From: Confluentibacter lentus
GTDB lineage: Bacteria; Bacteroidota; Bacteroidia; Flavobacteriales; Flavobacteriaceae
Length of the DNA stretch: 64,000 nucleotides
Direction: 5' to 3'
Assembly (NCBI RefSeq): GCF_002806995.1
Contig: NZ_NIHE01000002.1
Location: 124,001 to 188,000, forward strand
A program made the translations under genes and the position numbers. The notes under the pieces were generated by a model. It was given only the letters and a program-made list of their open reading frames with translations. It made no database searches and had not been told where the DNA came from. Position 1 is the first letter of the stretch, and every line of letters begins with the position of its first letter. Of this stretch, positions 53,368-63,056 are shown piece after piece.

Positions 53368-54342
53368 ATGAAAAAGAATATTGCCATCATTATGGGGGGC
53401 TACTCCAGCGAATATAAAATCTCTTTGATAAGTGGAACCGTAGTTTATGAAACACTGGATTCATCAAAATACAATGCCTATCGCATTCATATTTTTAAAG
53501 ATAAATGGGTGTATGTTGATGGCAATGATGCTGAATTCCCTATTGATAAAAATGATTTTTCGGTTACCGTAAACGGGCAAAAAATTACGTTTGATTGCGT
53601 GTTTAACGCCATACACGGCTCACCTGGAGAAGATGGCCATATGCAAGCGTATTTTAAACTGCTAAACATTCCACAAACAGCTTGCGACATGCATCAAGCA
53701 ACAATTACTTTTAACAAACGTGATTGCTTAAGCGTTCTAAAACCTTATGGCATAAAAACAGCGGAGTCATATTATATAAATCTTGGTGATGTTATTGATG
53801 AAGACGCCATTATAAACAAAGTGGGGTTGCCTTGTTTTGTGAAAGCTAACAAAGCAGGCAGCAGTTTTGGCGTGAGTAAAGTGTATAAAAAAGAGGAGCT
53901 GCAACAAGCTATTGCAGTATCATTTAAGGAAGATGATGAAATTATTATAGAATCTTTTTTGGATGGTAAAGAAGTTTCTGTGGGTGTGATAACTTATAAA
54001 GGAGAAACAAAAGTGTTGCCTATTACCGAAATTGTTAGCGAGAATGATTTTTTTGATTACGAAGCTAAATACCAAGGAAAATCACAAGAAATAACGCCAG
54101 CCAGATTAACCAAAGAGGAAGAAGACAAAGTCAATAAAGTCGCCAAACAAGTTTATGAAGCCTTGAAAATGAAAGGATTTTCTAGAAGTGAATATATTTT
54201 TAAAAATGGTGAACCCCATTTGTTGGAAGTCAATACCATTCCTGGTCTGACCAAAGAAAGTATTTTGCCCCAACAAGCCAAAGCAGCTGGTATTAGTTTA
54301 GCTGAATTGTTTGATAATGCGATTGAGGAGGCTTTGAAATAA
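53368..54342 (+). CDS. ddl: D-alanine--D-alanine ligase
   Basis: ATP-grasp enzyme making the D-Ala-D-Ala dipeptide for peptidoglycan. 324 residues: KNIAIIMGGYSSEYKISLISG, the core FNAIHGSPGEDGHMQAYF, KANKAGSSFGVSKV, IIESFLDGKEVSVGVI, and FSRSEYIFKNGEPHLLEVNTIPGLTKESILPQQAKAAG. It is followed by a repeat and coaD on the same strand. Confidence 0.93.
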   Translation: MKKNIAIIMGGYSSEYKISLISGTVVYETLDSSKYNAYRIHIFKDKWVYVDGNDAEFPIDKNDFSVTVNGQKITFDCVFNAIHGSPGEDGHMQAYFKLLNIPQTACDMHQATITFNKRDCLSVLKPYGIKTAESYYINLGDVIDEDAIINKVGLPCFVKANKAGSSFGVSKVYKKEELQQAIAVSFKEDDEIIIESFLDGKEVSVGVITYKGETKVLPITEIVSENDFFDYEAKYQGKSQEITPARLTKEEEDKVNKVAKQVYEALKMKGFSRSEYIFKNGEPHLLEVNTIPGLTKESILPQQAKAAGISLAELFDNAIEEALK

Positions 54343-54372
54343 TTGGTTATATTTGAGTATCTTTAAATGAAC

Positions 54373-54439
54373 TGTCATTCCGCACTTGATGCGGAATCCA
54401 TTAAAAATTAAAAAGATTCCTGCCTTCGCAGGAATGACA
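54373..54439. repeat. Composite palindromic element between ddl and coaD
   Basis: TGTCATTCC...GGAATGACA outer arms enclose two hairpins: TTCCGCACTTGATGCGGAA and ATTCCTGCCTTCGCAGGAAT. The second stem matches the hairpin at 22845-22862. It ends four bases before the coaD start. Confidence 0.85.
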
Positions 54440-54443
54440 AAAA

Positions 54444-54899
54444 ATGAAACGAGCCATATTTCCAGGGTCTTTTGACCCCATTACGCTAGGGCACTACGAT
54501 ATTATTAAACGTGGTATAGAATTGTTCGATGAAGTTATTGTCTCCATCGGAATTAATTCTGAAAAGAAATACATGTTCTCTTTAGAGGATCGGAAAAAAT
54601 TCATTGAAGATGCTTTTAAAAATGAGCCAAAAGTAAAAGTGATGACTTACGAAGGTTTAACAGTCCAGTTTTGTAAAGAAATCAAAGTACCTTTTATTTT
54701 ACGTGGCCTTAGAAATCCTGCCGATTTTGAATTTGAAAAAGCCATAGCGCATACCAACAGAAAACTTTCTAAGATTGAAACCGTATTTTTATTAACTGCC
54801 GCCAGCACATCATACATTAGCTCTAGTATTGTGAGAGATGTTATTAAAAATAATGGCGATTATACAGTGCTTGTTCCTGAGAGTGTCCGGGTGAAGTAG
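54444..54899 (+). CDS. coaD: Phosphopantetheine adenylyltransferase
   Basis: Fourth step of coenzyme A synthesis. 151 residues: FPGSFDPITLGHYDIIKRG (TxGH nucleotidyltransferase motif), RGLRNPADFEFEKAIAHTNRKLS and the C-terminal ISSSIVRDV. Full length. Start lies directly at the edge of the palindromic element, so its leader is repeat-derived. Confidence 0.93.
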   Translation: MKRAIFPGSFDPITLGHYDIIKRGIELFDEVIVSIGINSEKKYMFSLEDRKKFIEDAFKNEPKVKVMTYEGLTVQFCKEIKVPFILRGLRNPADFEFEKAIAHTNRKLSKIETVFLLTAASTSYISSSIVRDVIKNNGDYTVLVPESVRVK

Positions 54900-55011
54900 T
54901 TTTGGTTGTTAGTTGTTGGTTGATGGTTATTGGCCCTTTACTATTATTCTTTATCTTCTTTCTATCGTCTTATGCCTATTGTCTTTTATCTATAGTCTTT
55001 CGCCTTAGAAC
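54900..55011. repeat. Low-complexity TTGTTGG/TATCGTC repeat after coaD
   Basis: Degenerate tandem sequence: TTGTTAGTTGTTGGTTGATGG, then runs of TATCGTCTTATG, TATTGTCTTTTATCTATAG and TCTTTC. In the opposite orientation this resembles the GATAGAC-type sequence at 20437-20491. No gene is visible. Confidence 0.5.
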
Positions 55012-55398
55012 CTAAACAATACGTGAATAACTATTAAAACTATATATCCATTCCAGTGCCAAATCTCTTTCTTGAAACAATTCAATGTTCCAATTGCTAT
55101 TTTCATTTAGTTTTATCAATGTTTGGGTGGATAATAAACCGCCATTTGTAGTAACGACCACAGCTATAAGATGAATTTCCTTTAAATTACAAATTGTTTT
55201 TTGAGCTTCAAATGTATAGGAGTAGCAGTTCTTTTTATTGATTAATAAAGAAAAGGGCGCCGATAAATTACTCAGTAAAAAATCATGATAGGCATCTACC
55301 ATAATTTCATCCATTATAACGCCTTCATCAATGATAACTTCAGCTAAGTTTTTTTCAAGTATTGAAATGGTAGCAAACGACAGTCTATAACTCTTCAT
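55012..55398 (-). CDS. Unknown soluble protein
   Basis: 128 residues without signal or membrane segment: SYRLSFATISILEKNLAEVIIDEGVIMDEIMVDAYHDFL, then a beta-strand-rich middle (IHLIAVVVTTNGGLLST) and RDLALEWIYSF near the C-terminus. The alternation of strands and helices and the helix-final aromatic motif resemble STAS-like regulators common in Flavobacteriaceae, but I do not recognise a named family. Confidence 0.5.
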   Translation of the reverse strand: MKSYRLSFATISILEKNLAEVIIDEGVIMDEIMVDAYHDFLLSNLSAPFSLLINKKNCYSYTFEAQKTICNLKEIHLIAVVVTTNGGLLSTQTLIKLNENSNWNIELFQERDLALEWIYSFNSYSRIV

Positions 55399-55587
55399 AT
55401 ATAATTTTATGTTTGAGAGATTTATAAAAAAATCGCAAAACAGTTTTAATTATATAAAACTATAGAGCATTTCGTTCAATAAATAGACAATTTACTGGTT
55501 ACAAATTAGTTGTTTTTTTTAATTTAAATGTGAAATTAGCTTGCATTTTTTGAATAATTTTTAACGTTTAAGTTAAAACATTAAGAA

Positions 55588-56169
55588 TCATATCAATAAC
55601 TTAATATTAGCGTAGGAATTTTTTAGCGCTTCTTTTATTTGTTCTTGGTTTAACCAAGCTACTTTAGTGATACCTTCAAATTCTTGGGCATATAAATCAC
55701 CTGAAAAACTCGTTTTCATCTCAAACCAGTAGGTTATTTTTAGCTTGTAGCGTCCGTTTCGCTTAAAAATGTGATAGGTGGTTTCCAATGGCTTTATAAT
55801 TTCCAGTCCGGCAACACCAGTTTCTTCCATCACTTCACGTATGGCGGTTTCTTCAATACTTTCAACGCCTTCAATTTTACCTTTTGGCAAATCCCATTTA
55901 TCATTTCTGTAAATAAACAAAACATCTCCTTTATCATTATAAACCTTCCCACCACCAGCTATAACATTTGGCAATTTTTTCAAGAATTTTTTCAGCAATT
56001 TATCCTCATTTTTATGAATAAACCGTGCTTCTTGCAAGTTAGTTGTATTAAGCTCCCTTATAACCTTGTTCAACTTAACAAGTTTGAGGTTGAAGTTTTT
56101 GAAGTACGTTTCGGGTTCTTCAATAGTGGTTAAAATAATGGGCTTATCATTAACAAAAACTTTGTACAT
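55588..56169 (-). CDS. NUDIX hydrolase
   Basis: 193 residues. A 70-residue N-terminal segment is followed by the Nudix domain (about 70-185). The Nudix box GKIEGVESIEETAIREVMEETGV fits GxxxxxExxxxxxxREUxEExGU. An N-terminal extension with FVNDKPIILTT is common in flavobacterial Nudix proteins. Substrate unknown. Divergent from pyrE. Confidence 0.88.
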   Translation of the reverse strand: MYKVFVNDKPIILTTIEEPETYFKNFNLKLVKLNKVIRELNTTNLQEARFIHKNEDKLLKKFLKKLPNVIAGGGKVYNDKGDVLFIYRNDKWDLPKGKIEGVESIEETAIREVMEETGVAGLEIIKPLETTYHIFKRNGRYKLKITYWFEMKTSFSGDLYAQEFEGITKVAWLNQEQIKEALKNSYANIKLLI

Positions 56170-56298
56170 GCTTTGTATTTAACAAATTCAACTTTTGTAA
56201 AAATATCATTTTTCATTTCAAATCAACAAAACTTAAAAAAATATTTTGTTCATAACTTACATATATGTGAAATTAAATTTATGTGTATTTTTACGCCT

Positions 56299-56943
56299 AT
56301 GATTTTTAACAAAGAAACAGCCAGAAAAACAGCTGAGGTATTATTGCAAATTAATGCCATAAAACTTAGCCCTAAAAAGCCTTTCACATGGGCTTCAGGA
56401 TGGAAATCCCCCATATATTGCGATAATCGAATCATATTATCGTTTCCTCCCATTCGAAATTATATTCGCGAAACCATGAGCCACCAAATTGAAAAACAAT
56501 TTGGCAAACCAGATGTAATTGCTGGCGTTGCTACAGGAGCTATTGGTATTGGCATATTGGTTGCAGAATATATGGGATTACCTTTTATTTATGTAAGGCC
56601 AGAAGCCAAAGGTCATGGAAGACAAAACCAAATTGAAGGGTTTATTGAAAAAGGGCAAAATGTGGTGGTAGTTGAAGATTTAATCAGTACTGGAAAAAGT
56701 AGTTTAAATGCCGTTATGGCTTTAAAAGAAGCAAAAATTAATGTAAAAGGCATGATTGCTATTTTTACTTACGGATTTGACGTGGCTACTGAAAATTTTA
56801 AAAAAGAAAACGTCAATCTTTATACATTAAGCAATTACGAAAGCTTGCTTGATCAAGCCCTGGCAACGAAATATATTTCTGAAAAAGAATTAAAAACCCT
56901 ATCGGAATGGAATGCCAACCCGAGTGAATGGGATGTAAAATAA
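56299..56943 (+). CDS. pyrE: Orotate phosphoribosyltransferase
   Basis: De novo pyrimidine step: orotate plus PRPP to OMP. From ATG 56299 (MIFNKETARKTAEVLLQINAIKLSP), 214 residues. Flexible loop Lys residues, IAGVATGAIGIGILVAEYMGLPF, and the PRPP motif VVVVEDLISTGKSSLNAV. The reading frame extends 42 codons further upstream, but that segment is not conserved in type and includes no family residues, so the later Met is preferred. First of two plus-strand genes. Confidence 0.92.
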   Translation: MIFNKETARKTAEVLLQINAIKLSPKKPFTWASGWKSPIYCDNRIILSFPPIRNYIRETMSHQIEKQFGKPDVIAGVATGAIGIGILVAEYMGLPFIYVRPEAKGHGRQNQIEGFIEKGQNVVVVEDLISTGKSSLNAVMALKEAKINVKGMIAIFTYGFDVATENFKKENVNLYTLSNYESLLDQALATKYISEKELKTLSEWNANPSEWDVK

Positions 56944-56964
56944 TAAAGTGTTTGTTGTTGAGTT

Positions 56965-57010
56965 GTTAAGTCGTTTAGCCGACTATCAGCTTAACAACAA
57001 ACGACTTAAC
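56965..57010. repeat. Inverted repeat GTTAAGTCGTTT/AAACGACTTAAC
   Basis: A perfect 12-bp inverted repeat spans the pyrE-SRPBCC spacer with a 22-base loop that contains further related words (TTAACAAC). It resembles the interleaved repeat at 11813 in style. Confidence 0.7.
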
Positions 57011-57031
57011 GACAAACAGCTTACCGACATC

Positions 57032-57427
57032 ATGAATTTAGAATCGCCTAAAGTAACTATTGGAAAATCATCAGAAGATGTTTTTAATTTTTTATCAAAC
57101 ATTAAGAATTTTGAATCTTTAATGCCCGAAAGCATCAGTAAATTTGAGGTTTTAAGCGATGATACTTTTTTGTTTGCCTTAAAAGGTATGCCAGAAATCA
57201 TCCTACAAAAGAAAGAAGTGATTGCTCCAAATAAAATTGTTCTAGGTGCCGCTGGTGGCAAATTGGATTTCTCCCTAACAGCGAATATTGATACGATTTC
57301 TGAAACCTCAAGTGATGTTCAATTGCATTTTAATGGTGATTTCAACCCCATGATGGCCATGATGATAAAAGGCCCTATTGGTAAATTTATTGAAACACTT
57401 GCTACAAGCATTCCTAAAGCCATTTAA
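57032..57427 (+). CDS. SRPBCC-family (START-like) protein
   Basis: 131 residues from ATG 57032 (MNLESPKVTIGKSSEDVFNFL). SRPBCC hydrophobic-pocket fold: KSSEDVFNFLSNIKNFESLMPE at the first helix, and FNGDFNPMMAMMIKGPIGKFIETLATSIP as the long C-terminal helix. Ligand unknown. The frame could extend upstream through the inverted repeat, but those residues are low-complexity. Overlaps the convergent birA by 4 bp. Confidence 0.8.
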   Translation: MNLESPKVTIGKSSEDVFNFLSNIKNFESLMPESISKFEVLSDDTFLFALKGMPEIILQKKEVIAPNKIVLGAAGGKLDFSLTANIDTISETSSDVQLHFNGDFNPMMAMMIKGPIGKFIETLATSIPKAI

Positions 57428-58155
57428 TACATTAGGGTAATATCTTTTAAGTCGAATTCCCTTACTATATCATCTTCAAGAAGCACTTGAAGGTTTCCAA
57501 ATAAAGTCACGTTTTTGATATATCCAGAAAACACCAACCCTTCGCTATCTTTAAACGTAGAGGGTTTATCTTTTCTAAAAAGATAGGTTTCATAACCCGC
57601 CTTTAAGGTGTCGTAATCTGTTCTCTTTAAAATCTTAAAATAATGCTTTAAATTTTTTATGGTTTCGAACAGAACTTCTTCCAAATCAAACACGTTTCCG
57701 GTTATCAATTTTAATGAGGATGCTTTGGGCAAATTATTGAATTCGGTTTGATTGACATTTAATCCAATGCCAATGATTGTATTGCTTAGACTGTTCTGTT
57801 TTATGACATTCTCAATCAAAATACCGCAAATTTTTTTATCTTCTGACAAAATGTCGTTAGGCCATTTAATGGATAATTTAGTTATTGAAAAACTTTGAAG
57901 CGTTCTTAATATCGCCAAAGATGTGACCATGCTTATTAAAAAAGGATATTCCAAATTGAACTTAGAAGTATCTTTAAACACACTAAACATGAGGTTTTTT
58001 GAATTTTCAGAACTCCAAACCGTACCCATTTGCCCCCTACCCTGTGTTTGATGTTTAGCCATAACAATGGTATAATCTTCCAGATTTTCTTCGCTACTTA
58101 ACCTACGCATGAAGCTGTTTGTAGAATCGATGGCATTAAGTTTGATTATACGCAT
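57424..58155 (-). CDS. birA: Biotin--[acetyl-CoA-carboxylase] ligase
   Basis: 243 residues; attaches biotin to carboxylase carriers. LDSTNSFMRRL-like start (IDSTNSFM), GRGQMGTVWSSENSKNLMFSV (biotinyl-AMP loop), IKWPNDILSEDKKICGILIE. No N-terminal HTH, so it is the non-regulatory group. Convergent with the SRPBCC gene. Confidence 0.9.
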   Translation of the reverse strand: MRIIKLNAIDSTNSFMRRLSSEENLEDYTIVMAKHQTQGRGQMGTVWSSENSKNLMFSVFKDTSKFNLEYPFLISMVTSLAILRTLQSFSITKLSIKWPNDILSEDKKICGILIENVIKQNSLSNTIIGIGLNVNQTEFNNLPKASSLKLITGNVFDLEEVLFETIKNLKHYFKILKRTDYDTLKAGYETYLFRKDKPSTFKDSEGLVFSGYIKNVTLFGNLQVLLEDDIVREFDLKDITLMY

Positions 58156-58248
58156 TCAGAAGTTATTTTATTGAGATAAAATCTTATGATTATTTTAAAG
58201 CATAAAGAACTAAAAAAATAATAACTTTGCACAAATTAAATATAATTA

Positions 58249-58620
58249 ATGGCGAAAAAAAATGTAAGCGCAGACCAATTAATATCTACAATAGTAAGTG
58301 GTATTGAAGACGTTAAGGGCAAGGAAATAAATATTTTAGACTTAAGAGATATTGAAAACACGGTTTGTGACTATTTTATAATTTGCGAAGGCACTTCAAA
58401 TACGCAAGTTAACGCTATAGTAAATTCCATTCAAAAAAAAGTAAGCAAAGAACTCAAAGACCACCCATGGCATGTTGAAGGCGCAGATAATGCCGAATGG
58501 GTTTTAATAGATTACGTAAACATCGCTGTACATGTTTTTCAAAAACACATCAGGGAATATTACGATATTGAAGGGCTTTGGGGTGATGCAAAATCAACAG
58601 TAATAAAAACTAGTTACTAA
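58249..58620 (+). CDS. rsfS: Ribosome silencing factor
   Basis: 123 residues of the RsfS/Iojap family, which binds uL14 and blocks subunit joining during starvation. KEINILDLRDIENTVCDYFIICEGTSNTQVNAIVNSI and PWHVEGADNAEWVLIDYVNIAVHVFQKHIREYYDIEGLWGDA are characteristic. It is 7 bp before ftsH. Confidence 0.93.
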   Translation: MAKKNVSADQLISTIVSGIEDVKGKEINILDLRDIENTVCDYFIICEGTSNTQVNAIVNSIQKKVSKELKDHPWHVEGADNAEWVLIDYVNIAVHVFQKHIREYYDIEGLWGDAKSTVIKTSY

Positions 58621-58627
58621 AAAATAC

Positions 58628-60568
58628 ATGGCAAGCGAAAAGAAAAACATAAAAGAAAACAAACCTAAATTCAATCCGTATTGGATTTATGGCATTGCAC
58701 TAGCCATTTTTATTGGCTTTCAAATATTTAATAGCAGTGGTTATGAAGATGGCAGCAAAACCAACCCAACAGAATTTTTCAAGTTTGTTGAAAACGGCGA
58801 TGTCGATAAAGTAGAGATTGTAAACCAAAAAATAGCAAAAGTTTATCTTACCAAAACGGCTGAAGAAAAAGAAATCCATAAAAAATCCAAGCCAAACACA
58901 CTGTTACCTACGGCAACAAAATTGCCTAATTACAAGTTTGAGTTTGGTGAGCTTGAGATTTTCCAGAATAAATTAAACAAGGTTATTGAGGATAACAATC
59001 TTAACCTAGAACCTGTATATATTACTGAAGAAAATCATTTAACTGATTTCCTTTTAGGCTTATTACCATTTATACTGCTGATTGGAGTTTGGATATTCAT
59101 TATGCGACGTATGTCTGGCGGTGCCGGAGGAGGTGCTGGTGGACAGATTTTTAATATTGGCAAATCTAAAGCAAAACTTTTTGACCAAAACACCGAAGTA
59201 AAAACCACTTTTAAGGATGTTGCAGGTCTTGAAGGCGCCAAAGAAGAAGTACAGGAAATTGTAGATTTTCTTAAATTCCCTGAAAAATATACCACGCTTG
59301 GCGGAAAAATTCCGAAAGGCGCTTTACTTGTTGGCCCTCCAGGAACCGGAAAAACCTTGTTGGCAAGAGCCGTAGCTGGTGAAGCAAAAGTACCTTTCTT
59401 CTCATTATCTGGCTCCGATTTCGTAGAAATGTTTGTAGGCGTAGGCGCTTCAAGGGTACGAGATTTATTTAAACAGGCCAAAGAAAAATCGCCTTCCATT
59501 ATTTTTATTGATGAAATAGATGCCATTGGTCGTGCCCGAGGAAAAAACGCCATGTCTGGCAGTAATGATGAACGTGAAAATACACTGAATCAGCTATTGA
59601 CTGAAATGGACGGTTTTGGGACCAATACCAACGTGATTGTTATCGCAGCTACCAATAGAGCTGATATTTTAGATAAAGCCTTGATGCGGGCTGGTCGTTT
59701 TGATAGACAAATTTTTGTTGATTTACCAGATATTAGGGAACGTAAAGAAATTTTTGAGGTTCATTTAAGACCTCTTAAAAAAGAAAAAGATTTAGACCTA
59801 GATTTCCTATCAAGACAAACGCCAGGATTCTCTGGAGCTGATATTGCCAATGTTTGTAACGAAGCGGCTTTAATTGCTGCCAGAAATGGTAAAAAAGTAG
59901 TTGATAAGCAAGATTTTCTGGATGCTGTTGATAGAATTATAGGCGGATTAGAAAAGAAAAATAAGATCATTACCCCAAGTGAAAAAAGAGCTGTAGCTTA
60001 TCATGAAGCTGGTCATGCTACCGTTAGTTGGATGCTAGAACATGCTGCACCATTGGTAAAAGTAACGATCGTGCCTCGTGGACGGTCTTTAGGAGCGGCC
60101 TGGTATTTGCCTGAAGAGCGCTTAATTGTTCATCCAGAACAAATGTTGGACGAAATGTGTGCCGCACTTGGCGGACGAGCTGCCGAAAAGGTCATGTTCA
60201 ATAAAATATCAACTGGAGCTTTGAGTGATTTGGAAAAAGTGACCAAACAAGCTAGAGCCATGGTTACCATTTATGGCTTAAGTGATAAAGTTGGAAATTT
60301 AACCTATTACGATTCTTCTGGACAAAACGAATATGGTTTTACCAAACCTTATAGCGAAAAGACTGCCGAATTAATCGATAAAGAGATTTCAGATATTATT
60401 GAAAATCAATACCAAAGAGCTATAAAATTGCTTAAAGACAACAAAGATAAATTGATTGAATTAGCCGAAGTGCTTCTTGAAAAAGAAGTTATTTTTAAGG
60501 ACAATCTTGAAAAGATATTTGGAAGTCGACCTTTTATTGTTGAAGACAGAGAGGGTTCCTCTAAATAA
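58628..60568 (+). CDS. ftsH: ATP-dependent zinc metalloprotease FtsH
   Basis: 646 residues, membrane-bound AAA+ protease for quality control of membrane proteins. Two transmembrane helices (about 16-35 and 138-157), Walker A GPPGTGKT, Walker [10 protein letters not shown], second region of homology, and the zinc site HEAGH (about residues 460-464) with downstream Asp. Full length. A Gly-rich linker (GGAGGGAGG) follows TM2. Ends at a clear terminator. Confidence 0.96.
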   Translation: MASEKKNIKENKPKFNPYWIYGIALAIFIGFQIFNSSGYEDGSKTNPTEFFKFVENGDVDKVEIVNQKIAKVYLTKTAEEKEIHKKSKPNTLLPTATKLPNYKFEFGELEIFQNKLNKVIEDNNLNLEPVYITEENHLTDFLLGLLPFILLIGVWIFIMRRMSGGAGGGAGGQIFNIGKSKAKLFDQNTEVKTTFKDVAGLEGAKEEVQEIVDFLKFPEKYTTLGGKIPKGALLVGPPGTGKTLLARAVAGEAKVPFFSLSGSDFVEMFVGVGASRVRDLFKQAKEKSPSIIFIDEIDAIGRARGKNAMSGSNDERENTLNQLLTEMDGFGTNTNVIVIAATNRADILDKALMRAGRFDRQIFVDLPDIRERKEIFEVHLRPLKKEKDLDLDFLSRQTPGFSGADIANVCNEAALIAARNGKKVVDKQDFLDAVDRIIGGLEKKNKIITPSEKRAVAYHEAGHATVSWMLEHAAPLVKVTIVPRGRSLGAAWYLPEERLIVHPEQMLDEMCAALGGRAAEKVMFNKISTGALSDLEKVTKQARAMVTIYGLSDKVGNLTYYDSSGQNEYGFTKPYSEKTAELIDKEISDIIENQYQRAIKLLKDNKDKLIELAEVLLEKEVIFKDNLEKIFGSRPFIVEDREGSSK

Positions 60569-60595
60569 TTTTAAATATTTGTTAACGTTTTTATT

Positions 60596-60636
60596 AAAAA
60601 TCTTAAATTAATCGTATGGTTAATTTAAGATTTTTT
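60596..60636 (+). terminator. Terminator after ftsH
   Basis: AAAAATCTTAAATTAA and TTAATTTAAGATTTTT form a 16-bp stem with T-run. A TATATTTG (-7-like box, 60636-60643) follows and could drive the next gene. Confidence 0.82.
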
Positions 60637-60682
60637 ATATTTGATGAAGCCCAATATAATTGAGTTAATAGCAATAATCTGA

Positions 60683-61294
60683 ATGAGTCTTTTTAAAAAA
60701 TTTTTTGGTTCAAAATCTGATCAAACAGAAAGCGAGTTAAAAGCCAATCAAAGGGGCAAGTATATGCCCGAAATTAAGCTACCCATTGATGAAAAGTTTA
60801 CCATAAACTTTAAAGCAAATGGTGGCAAGTTTTTGTATTGTGATAGTTTAGATGAAATTTTTGAAAACTTATATAATATTATCGAAGAAAATAAATGGGA
60901 AGAAAAAAAAGTACTTGTTCTTGATAAAAATTTAAAAGATAAATTTAAAGAGGCAAATTTAGAATCTACAAACTCCCCAAGCGAAGCCTTCATTTTCCTA
61001 ACAACTTGCGAAAGTTTAATTGCGAACGATGGCTCTTTATTAATTAGTTCGAATCAAATATTTGAAAAAAAACTTCCTGAACTTCCTGTAAATTTTATTG
61101 TGTTTGCTACAACCAGCCAAATTACCGAGAATATAGGTGAAGGCTTAAGAGGTATAAAATCTAAAAATAAACAACGTATTCCTACCAACATAACAACCAT
61201 AAAGCATTTCAAATCCAGTATAGATGAGAAAGATTTTTTAAGCTATGGTAGTAGTTCTAAAAACCTATATTTATTGCTTTTAGAAGACCTATAA
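60683..61294 (+). CDS. LUD-domain protein (LutC/YkgG-like)
   Basis: 203 residues. The LUD domain (about 60-203) is visible in ATTCESLIANDGSLLIS-like TTCESLIANDGSLLISS, FATTSQITENIGEGL and the Lys/Asp C-terminal helix. LutC acts in lactate utilisation in Bacillus; here no lutA/lutB is present, so the role differs. It is an orphan LUD protein at the start of a lipid-synthesis gene run (21 bp to cdsA). Confidence 0.82.
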   Translation: MSLFKKFFGSKSDQTESELKANQRGKYMPEIKLPIDEKFTINFKANGGKFLYCDSLDEIFENLYNIIEENKWEEKKVLVLDKNLKDKFKEANLESTNSPSEAFIFLTTCESLIANDGSLLISSNQIFEKKLPELPVNFIVFATTSQITENIGEGLRGIKSKNKQRIPTNITTIKHFKSSIDEKDFLSYGSSSKNLYLLLLEDL

Positions 61295-61314
61295 TAAGCA
61301 AACATAATCTCTAA

Positions 61315-62133
61315 ATGAAAGAAATAATAGTACGTTCCTTTTCTGGTTTGCTTTACGTTTTACTCTTATTGATATCCTTTAAGTTTCAAATTGCATTAAT
61401 TATTGCGTTATTCATTTTTGGCATGATATGCTTGGTTGAATTTAATAAGCTTATTCAACTCAAAAGCCGAGTTCCTTATATCATTTTTATTGTGCTTTAT
61501 ACCATTTTTGGTTATTGGCAATTGGCTTCTAATTCTAGAGGATTAGATGAATCTACCCAAATTTTAATGGTTTTAAGCATTTTTGTGAATCTGTTTTTAA
61601 TAAAAGATTTATTTTCAGAAAAAACCATTCCGCTTTTCAGTTCCAAACGATTTATATTAACCACTTTCTACATATCTAGTGCTTTTGTTTTTTTAATTTT
61701 AATAGCCCATTTCCATAAAGAATATAATCCTTATATATTGCTGGGCTCGTTTGTTTTAGTTTGGACCAATGATACTTTTGCTTTTTTAATTGGAAAGAAA
61801 TTTGGAAAGCAAAAGCTTTTTGAAAAAATTTCACCAAAAAAAACAGTCGAAGGATTTTTAGGCGGCTTATTTTTTTCATGCATTGCAAGTTATTTTATTG
61901 CTACCTTTACGCAAACTTTAAGCTTTACAAGTTGGCTTATTTTAAGTATCATTGTTAGTGTTTTTGGAACCTTGGGCGATTTAATAGAATCTAAATTTAA
62001 ACGACAGGCAAACGTTAAAGATAGTGGCGCCATTATGCCGGGGCATGGCGGATTGCTAGACCGTTTAGATAGCATCATTTTTGCTGCGCCAATTATATAT
62101 TTATTTTTAAGAATTTTACTGTATGTTTCATAA
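61315..62133 (+). CDS. cdsA: Phosphatidate cytidylyltransferase
   Basis: Makes CDP-diacylglycerol from phosphatidate and CTP in the inner membrane. 272 residues with about 8 hydrophobic helices; the signature NDTFAFLIGKKFGKQKLFEKISPKKTVEGFLGG and the C-terminal GDLIESKFKRQANVKDSGAIMPGHGGLLDRLDS are both complete. Overlaps psd by 11 bp. Confidence 0.93.
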   Translation: MKEIIVRSFSGLLYVLLLLISFKFQIALIIALFIFGMICLVEFNKLIQLKSRVPYIIFIVLYTIFGYWQLASNSRGLDESTQILMVLSIFVNLFLIKDLFSEKTIPLFSSKRFILTTFYISSAFVFLILIAHFHKEYNPYILLGSFVLVWTNDTFAFLIGKKFGKQKLFEKISPKKTVEGFLGGLFFSCIASYFIATFTQTLSFTSWLILSIIVSVFGTLGDLIESKFKRQANVKDSGAIMPGHGGLLDRLDSIIFAAPIIYLFLRILLYVS

Positions 62134-62773
62134 AGAAGGATATAAAATTATATTAGCTACTTTCGCTTTTGTTATTATATCAATTTTACTCATAGATAAA
62201 TTAATTACAATCCATTGGCTTAAAACCGTCCTTACGATTGTTTTATTATGTTTTTTAGTACTAATACTTCAATTCTTTAGAAACCCAAAACGGCACACAA
62301 CTTTAAATGATAAACAAGTGGTTTCTCCAGTAGATGGCAAAGTAGTTGTTATTGAAGAAGTATTTGAAAATGAATTTTTTAAAGATAAACGCCTACAAGT
62401 TAGTGTTTTCATGTCTCCTATAAATGTACATGTAACTAGGCATCCTATAAGTGGAACTGTTATTTTTAGTAAATACCATCCCGGAAAATATCTAGTAGCA
62501 TGGCATCCTAAAGCCAGCGAAGAAAATGAACGTACCACAGTTGTTGTCGAAAACAATACCTATGGTAAAGTATTATATAGGCAAATAGCGGGAGCTTTGG
62601 CCAAGCGCATCGTTAACTATTGCAAAATAGATGATATGGTGATACAAGGTTCGGACTCAGGTTTTATTAAATTTGGATCTAGAGTTGATTTGTTCCTACC
62701 TATAGACACTAAAGTAAAAGTAACATTAAATCAAAAAGTTCGCGGAGGCGAAAGCATTATTGCTGAATTATGA
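62123..62773 (+). CDS. psd: Phosphatidylserine decarboxylase, short type
   Basis: 216 residues with two N-terminal hydrophobic segments (IILATFAFVIISILLI; VLTIVLLCFLVLI). VSPVDGKVVVIEE, FMSPINVHVTRHPISG and the proenzyme site FGSRVDLFLP, in which the Gly-Ser bond would be cut to give the pyruvoyl group. Yields phosphatidylethanolamine. Phosphatidylserine synthase is not in view. Overlaps the next gene by 4 bp. Confidence 0.9.
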   Translation: MFHKEGYKIILATFAFVIISILLIDKLITIHWLKTVLTIVLLCFLVLILQFFRNPKRHTTLNDKQVVSPVDGKVVVIEEVFENEFFKDKRLQVSVFMSPINVHVTRHPISGTVIFSKYHPGKYLVAWHPKASEENERTTVVVENNTYGKVLYRQIAGALAKRIVNYCKIDDMVIQGSDSGFIKFGSRVDLFLPIDTKVKVTLNQKVRGGESIIAEL

Positions 62774-63036
62774 GTAATAAAGATTTAGACATATTATTTC
62801 AAGAAGCTGTTGAAAGGGTAAATGCACACACAGAGCCATTCCCTGCTGATACTTTGCTTAAGCTTTATGCTTATTATAAAAAAGCGACTAATAATTTTAG
62901 CCAGCCCAAAAGCAAAAAGCCAATTATAAATGCATTTAAAATCAATGCTTTGTTTCAAGCTAAAGACATCAGTGAAGATGAAGCTAAACAAAGCTATATT
63001 GACTTGGTTAATAATTACTTTCTGTACAGAAAGTAA
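62770..63036 (+). CDS. Acyl-CoA-binding protein
   Basis: 88 residues of the ACBP family: LDILFQEAVERVNAH, LLKLYAYYKKATNN, INAFKINALFQ and EDEAKQSYIDLVNNY, matching the four-helix layout of eukaryotic ACBP. The usual Trp residues of the KWDAW motif are replaced by Phe/Asn (NAFKINALF). Binds long-chain acyl-CoA in the cytoplasm (family knowledge). Start overlaps psd. Confidence 0.88.
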   Translation: MSNKDLDILFQEAVERVNAHTEPFPADTLLKLYAYYKKATNNFSQPKSKKPIINAFKINALFQAKDISEDEAKQSYIDLVNNYFLYRK

Positions 63037-63056
63037 TTATTAGAAAGCAACTTTAC

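Noticed and set aside
56173-56298. 42-residue N-terminal extension of PyrE
   Set aside because: The extension has no PyrE-like residues and lies in the likely promoter region between divergent genes.
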